Shown here: positions 60,761 through 64,000 of the stretch, piece after piece | How the letters are laid out: each line of letters opens with the position of its first letter | How positions within the stretch are numbered: the stretch's first letter is position 1 | Assembly: GCF_000332455.1 (NCBI RefSeq) | Contig: NZ_AOGY02000014.1 | Coordinates: 1 to 64,000, forward strand | DNA: 64,000 nt | From: Leptospira vanthielii serovar Holland str. Waz Holland = ATCC 700522 | Lineage (GTDB): Bacteria; Spirochaetota; Leptospiria; Leptospirales; Leptospiraceae | Reading direction: 5' to 3' | Translations under genes and position numbers: made by a program | The notes under the pieces: generated by a model | What the model was told of the DNA's origin: nothing | Database searches by the model: none | Seen by the model: the letters and a program-made list of their open reading frames with translations, nothing else

Positions 60761-61810
60761 ATGATCCAAACAAAAGGAATCGCTGCATTAAAAGTAAAGG
60801 AAGCTCTTGTTCCCTATCGGTTCGAACGAAGAGATCCAAAAGAGTATGATGTTGTCATTGATATCAAATACTGCGGGATTTGTCATTCAGACATCCATAT
60901 GACAAGAGATGAATGGGGATTTGGTTCTCCATTTCCAATGGTGCCAGGTCATGAAATTGCCGGTGTTGTTAGAACTGTGGGAACAAAGGTCACTAAATAC
61001 AAGATTGGGGACCGTGTGGGTGTAGGTTGTATGGTGGATTCTTGTCGTGAATGTGCCCATTGTAAAGAAGGAATGGAACAGTATTGTATCCCTGGAAATA
61101 CAATGACATATGGTTCTATGGAAAGAGATGGATCGGCCATTACCCAAGGTGGATATTCTGATGTGATTGTTGTGAATGAAGACTTTGTCCTTCGAATACC
61201 AGACAGTTTGCCTTTGGACAAAGCGGCTCCACTTTTATGCGCTGGAATCACCACCTATTCTCCGTTAAATCATTGGAATGCCGGCCCAGGGAAAAAAGTA
61301 GCCGTGATGGGACTTGGTGGTCTTGGACATATGGCTGTAAAAATCGCCAAGGCAATGGGTGCGGAAGTGACTGTCCTTAGTCAGTCAGAGAAAAAAGAAA
61401 TTGATGCAAAGAAGTTAGGTGCCGATGTTTTTCTAATCACAAAATCTCCGAAAGTGTTTCAGGAAAATACATTACGTTTTGATCTGATCATCAATACGGT
61501 ATCTTCTGCTGATTTGAATATGGCAAATTATTTTGGTCTACTCAAAATGGATGGTACTCTTGTATCGGTGGGAGCACCAGAAAAACCGCTGACCATTGAT
61601 CCTTTTCCACTAATTCTTATGAGGCGTAATTTTGCTGGGTCAGTGATTGGCTCGATCAAAGAGACACAAGAGATGTTGGATTTTTGTGGGAAACACAATA
61701 TCACTCCAGAAATTGAACTCATCGAGCCAAACCAAGTGAACGATGCTTATGCGAGAGTATTAAAAAGTGATGTTCGTTACCGGTTTGTGATTGATATGGG
61801 AAAAATCTAA
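60761..61810 (+). CDS. Zinc-dependent alcohol dehydrogenase, cinnamyl-alcohol type (349 aa)
   Basis: Catalytic zinc ligands are in [16 protein letters not shown] and PGHEIAGVV; the structural zinc has four cysteines in [20 protein letters not shown]. The NAD(P)-binding [20 protein letters not shown] follows. The pattern matches the YahK/CAD-like branch that reduces aldehydes with NADPH. It begins 20 bases after the hydrolase, so both are probably one transcript controlled by the divergent AraC protein. Confidence 0.95.
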   Translation: MIQTKGIAALKVKEALVPYRFERRDPKEYDVVIDIKYCGICHSDIHMTRDEWGFGSPFPMVPGHEIAGVVRTVGTKVTKYKIGDRVGVGCMVDSCRECAHCKEGMEQYCIPGNTMTYGSMERDGSAITQGGYSDVIVVNEDFVLRIPDSLPLDKAAPLLCAGITTYSPLNHWNAGPGKKVAVMGLGGLGHMAVKIAKAMGAEVTVLSQSEKKEIDAKKLGADVFLITKSPKVFQENTLRFDLIINTVSSADLNMANYFGLLKMDGTLVSVGAPEKPLTIDPFPLILMRRNFAGSVIGSIKETQEMLDFCGKHNITPEIELIEPNQVNDAYARVLKSDVRYRFVIDMGKI

Positions 61811-61922
61811 ATTTGTGTTCGTTGAGAATGGATAGAGTCGGGTTTCCGTAGCTATTGAATAGTAGCAGGTTTCCAGATCTGATTCGATAAAGCCCACAAC
61901 TGGTTGCCGACAGAATCGATCG

Positions 61923-61971
61923 TTTTTTTAACCCCTGTTCTGAATTGAAAAACTAACAGGGGTTAAAAAAA
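61923..61971. terminator. Bidirectional Rho-independent terminator
   Basis: TTTTTTTAACCCCTGTT (61923-61939) pairs perfectly over 17 bp with AACAGGGGTTAAAAAAA (61955-61971), loop of 15. It has a T-run on each strand, so it ends both the alcohol dehydrogenase transcript and the convergent antiporter transcript. Confidence 0.93.
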
Positions 61972-62007
61972 TTAAAACTTTTTCAAAAATTTATAATAAC
62001 GAAAGGA

Positions 62008-63708
62008 TTACACTACCCTTTCGTTATTTCTCATCCCTCGAGAGATATAATCATATAAAAATTCACCAGTGATGACACCAGGCACGATTACCTTTTGCGC
62101 TCCATCACTCACGAGTTTTTTAGCTTCCCCTGGTTCATCACTCGTTAAAATGATTTTTGCGTTTGGTGCCAGTTTACTTAGAGTGGAAAGCAAACGATTG
62201 TTATTTGTTCCTTTCAGAAAAGAATCAGAGATGGTACAAATCACCATCGAAGCATCATGAAGGCCAATGTGAGATAAGGAATCAGGATGGGCCAGGTCGG
62301 CATAGGCCCACTGGAATCCTTTGTTTGTGAGTTCTTCTTTAAAAGCCGGATTGTAATCAGCAATGATGATCCGTTTGATGAGTGATGGAGATAAGTCTTC
62401 CAAGTAATCCACAAAGGCACGAGCAATGCGAAAGTATCCGAGAACAATGATGTCTCGCACCATTCCATCTCCGTGTCCCCCGTCGCTGGCTTTGCCCTCT
62501 TTGGAGGATTCTTCGGTTTGGTCAGAAATTCCAACACGAGCGAGAAGTCTTTCAAATGTAGCGGCAATGTTATGGTTGAACATAATGATGTATGTAGATA
62601 GAACTGAAGCAATGATGGTAGATGTTAAAATCACAGCTTGAAGTTTCGGTGTGATGTGTTCGAATCCGGCACCTAACGCTAAAATGACGAGAGAGAATTC
62701 TGAAATCTGCGCTAAGTTTAGGGCAGTGAGAAATCCGTTGCGAACTCCTTTATTCAATTTGATGATGACAGGGGCAATCGTGATCATCCTGACAAATAAC
62801 ATAAGAGTGATGATGGCAGCAGAGAGTCCGATCACTTCTAAACTAGGAAGGGGAACTTTTAGACCTAGAGCTACAAAGAATAAAGTCACAAAAAAATCTC
62901 GAATCCCGATGAGTTTGGAGATGACATCAGCTCCATAAGGGAAGGCGGCAATACTCATACCGGCAACGAGAGCACCCATCTCTTTAGAAAGTCCTGCTTC
63001 GCCTGCGATCCCGCAGACAAGAAAACACCACATAATGGACGTTAGTAATATTAATTCTGGACTACTGGCACAGGCTTTGTACAAACGTGCTAGAACATAA
63101 CGGCTGACACTAAAACTAAAAGCAATAAGAAGTACAATGATTCCAACAGAAGTTAGGATTTTTAAGATCTCTGGATTGTTTAGGTTGGGTTGGACGCCCA
63201 TAAACAAGATGGCCCAGATGTCCTGGAATACCAAAACTCCAACGGTTAACTTTCCTGAGAGAGTGTTGATCTCCACTTTGTCTTGTAAGAGTTTGACAAC
63301 GATGAGTGTAGAACTTAATGACAACGCAACTGCAATGTAGAGAAGGTCGAATTTTTCAGAACCAATGGAGAGGCCAAAAAAAGGAAACACGGAATAAACA
63401 AAGGCAACGGAAAGTGTGAATTGGAGGATACCAAGGGTAAACATGGCCTTACCCATTTTCGCAAGTTCTGCTAAATTGATTTCCAATCCAATGATGAATA
63501 ACAAAAGAATGAGTCCAATCTCCGAAATAAGTTCAATACTTGCTTCGTTGGTAACAAAGCCGAACCCCATTTCCTTACCGAGCATAGCTCCACCGATAAT
63601 ATAACCTAAAATTAACGGCTGTTTGAGGACTCTGGCAATGTGACTTAAGACTGTTGCAAAAATAATACTGAGACCAATGTCTTGTAGTAGTGACTCTTCC
63701 CCGTGCAT
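62008..63708 (-). CDS. CPA2-family cation:proton antiporter with TrkA-N domain (566 aa)
   Basis: The N-terminal half (about 1-390) has about 12 membrane helices with LILGYIIGGAMLGKEMGFGF, and GLILLLFIIGLEINLAELAK (LGLE-type motif). The C-terminal TrkA-N domain (about 410-560) has DIIVLGYFRIARAFVDYLED and a Rossmann strand end. It resembles KefB/YbaL-like monovalent cation antiporters. It is terminated by the bidirectional terminator. The upstream TolC-like gene is on the same strand. Confidence 0.93.
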   Translation of the reverse strand: MHGEESLLQDIGLSIIFATVLSHIARVLKQPLILGYIIGGAMLGKEMGFGFVTNEASIELISEIGLILLLFIIGLEINLAELAKMGKAMFTLGILQFTLSVAFVYSVFPFFGLSIGSEKFDLLYIAVALSLSSTLIVVKLLQDKVEINTLSGKLTVGVLVFQDIWAILFMGVQPNLNNPEILKILTSVGIIVLLIAFSFSVSRYVLARLYKACASSPELILLTSIMWCFLVCGIAGEAGLSKEMGALVAGMSIAAFPYGADVISKLIGIRDFFVTLFFVALGLKVPLPSLEVIGLSAAIITLMLFVRMITIAPVIIKLNKGVRNGFLTALNLAQISEFSLVILALGAGFEHITPKLQAVILTSTIIASVLSTYIIMFNHNIAATFERLLARVGISDQTEESSKEGKASDGGHGDGMVRDIIVLGYFRIARAFVDYLEDLSPSLIKRIIIADYNPAFKEELTNKGFQWAYADLAHPDSLSHIGLHDASMVICTISDSFLKGTNNNRLLSTLSKLAPNAKIILTSDEPGEAKKLVSDGAQKVIVPGVITGEFLYDYISRGMRNNERVV

Positions 63709-63785
63709 AGAAACCTTCTTTATGGAAAAGTTTAGAGATTCATTGAGTAGTGAAAGTCGTTTTTTTTTCTGAATAATAAAACGGA

Positions 63786-64000
63786 CTAAGGAAGGGAAGA
63801 AATTTGCAAAATGGATGCCGTTGCTGCTTGGAAATGGGCAATGGCTACGTGATGATCGTACAAAGCCTTAATTTCACGGACTGCTGCTTCTGCACTTGTC
63901 TGTTCTCGAATATTCACAAATAGTAGTGTTGAGTCACCAAGGGTAAATCGTTCTCGTTCCATCTCTTCTAACTTTCGCGCTAATTCGACTTCATTTTGCG
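63786..64000 (-). CDS. TolC-like outer-membrane efflux protein, C-terminus (partial)
   Basis: The last 70 codons before the stop TAG (63786-63788) read QNEVELARKLEEMERERFTL, then GDSTLLFVNIREQTSAEAAV, REIKALYDHHVAIAHFQAAT and a short tail. This is the end of the helical barrel repeat of TolC-family proteins. The gene continues beyond base 64000. It stands upstream of the antiporter with a 77-base gap. The substrate and partner transporter are unknown. Confidence 0.85.
   Translation of the reverse strand, partial: QNEVELARKLEEMERERFTLGDSTLLFVNIREQTSAEAAVREIKALYDHHVAIAHFQAATASILQISSLP

Noticed and set aside
1..64000. CRISPR arrays, rRNA operons, prophage blocks, plasmid origins
   Set aside because: No regularly spaced repeats, no rRNA-like sequence and no cluster of phage structural genes were seen; apart from short repeats the window is ordinary chromosome.

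Overview
The window looks like chromosome from a Leptospira species. The grounds are many short lipoproteins with loose spirochete-type lipoboxes, a spirochete radical-SAM/SPASM protein, a flbD-motA-motB-fliL motor cluster, Kdo synthesis (kdsB) and an AT-leaning base composition. The saprophytic L. biflexa/L. meyeri side of the genus is a guess, not a result. No rRNA or tRNA gene was found; the only RNA gene I can support is tmRNA (ssrA).

Layout. 1-1807: accessory strip immediately downstream of ssrA, with a cut-off transposase-like gene, two overlapping lipoproteins and a GC-rich non-coding block. 1808-2156: ssrA. 2254-5437: lipoprotein, unknown gene and stand-alone MotB-like gene, then a repeat-containing leader and a Cys-rich lipoprotein. 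5500-8387: DJ-1/PfpI, unknown, DUF2071-like and aquaglyceroporin genes. 8436-11270: malic enzyme, a phasin-like gene behind a striking double palindrome, and a lipoprotein. 11366-13667: TonB-ExbD-ExbD-ExbB operon. 13753-17740: Ktr/Trk potassium uptake operon with a BtuF-like protein. 17771-22227: adenosine-deaminase-like, MATE and NTE/patatin genes. 22316-23985: XRE-ImmA/PIN toxin-antitoxin-like pair. 24201-26810: SPFH/zinc-ribbon operon. 26896-30033: DUF1549/DUF1553-DUF1501 pair. 30190-36648: gmd, a STAS protein, a cNMP-binding protein, TPR and VWA proteins, a Nudix hydrolase and RNase D. 36690-39223: purF-queD-queC. 39325-43640: large lipoprotein, two of the three subunits of proton-translocating transhydrogenase, and a response regulator. 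43716-50133: tightly overlapped operon lysC, PPIase, spiro-SPASM, SpsF/PseG fusion, TPR. 50238-53513: desaturase, small envelope proteins and an MDR oxidoreductase. 53566-58581: MCE protein, glycosyltransferase, flbD-motA-motB-fliL, kdsB. 58599-64000: AraC regulator divergent from hydrolase and alcohol dehydrogenase genes, CPA2 antiporter, and the end of a TolC-like gene.

The most rewarding spots are: (i) the spiro-SPASM radical-SAM gene overlapped with a cytidylyltransferase/PseG-like fusion gene, which looks like a surface-sugar or protein-modification module; (ii) the double TGTGCA-N-TGCACA operator over the phasin-like promoter; (iii) a flbD gene with no ATG, GTG or TTG start; (iv) a planctomycete-style DUF1549/DUF1501 pair; (v) pntAB-pntB without pntAA; and (vi) an accessory strip next to ssrA. 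Every family name is assigned from motifs and overall sequence character; no database search was run.
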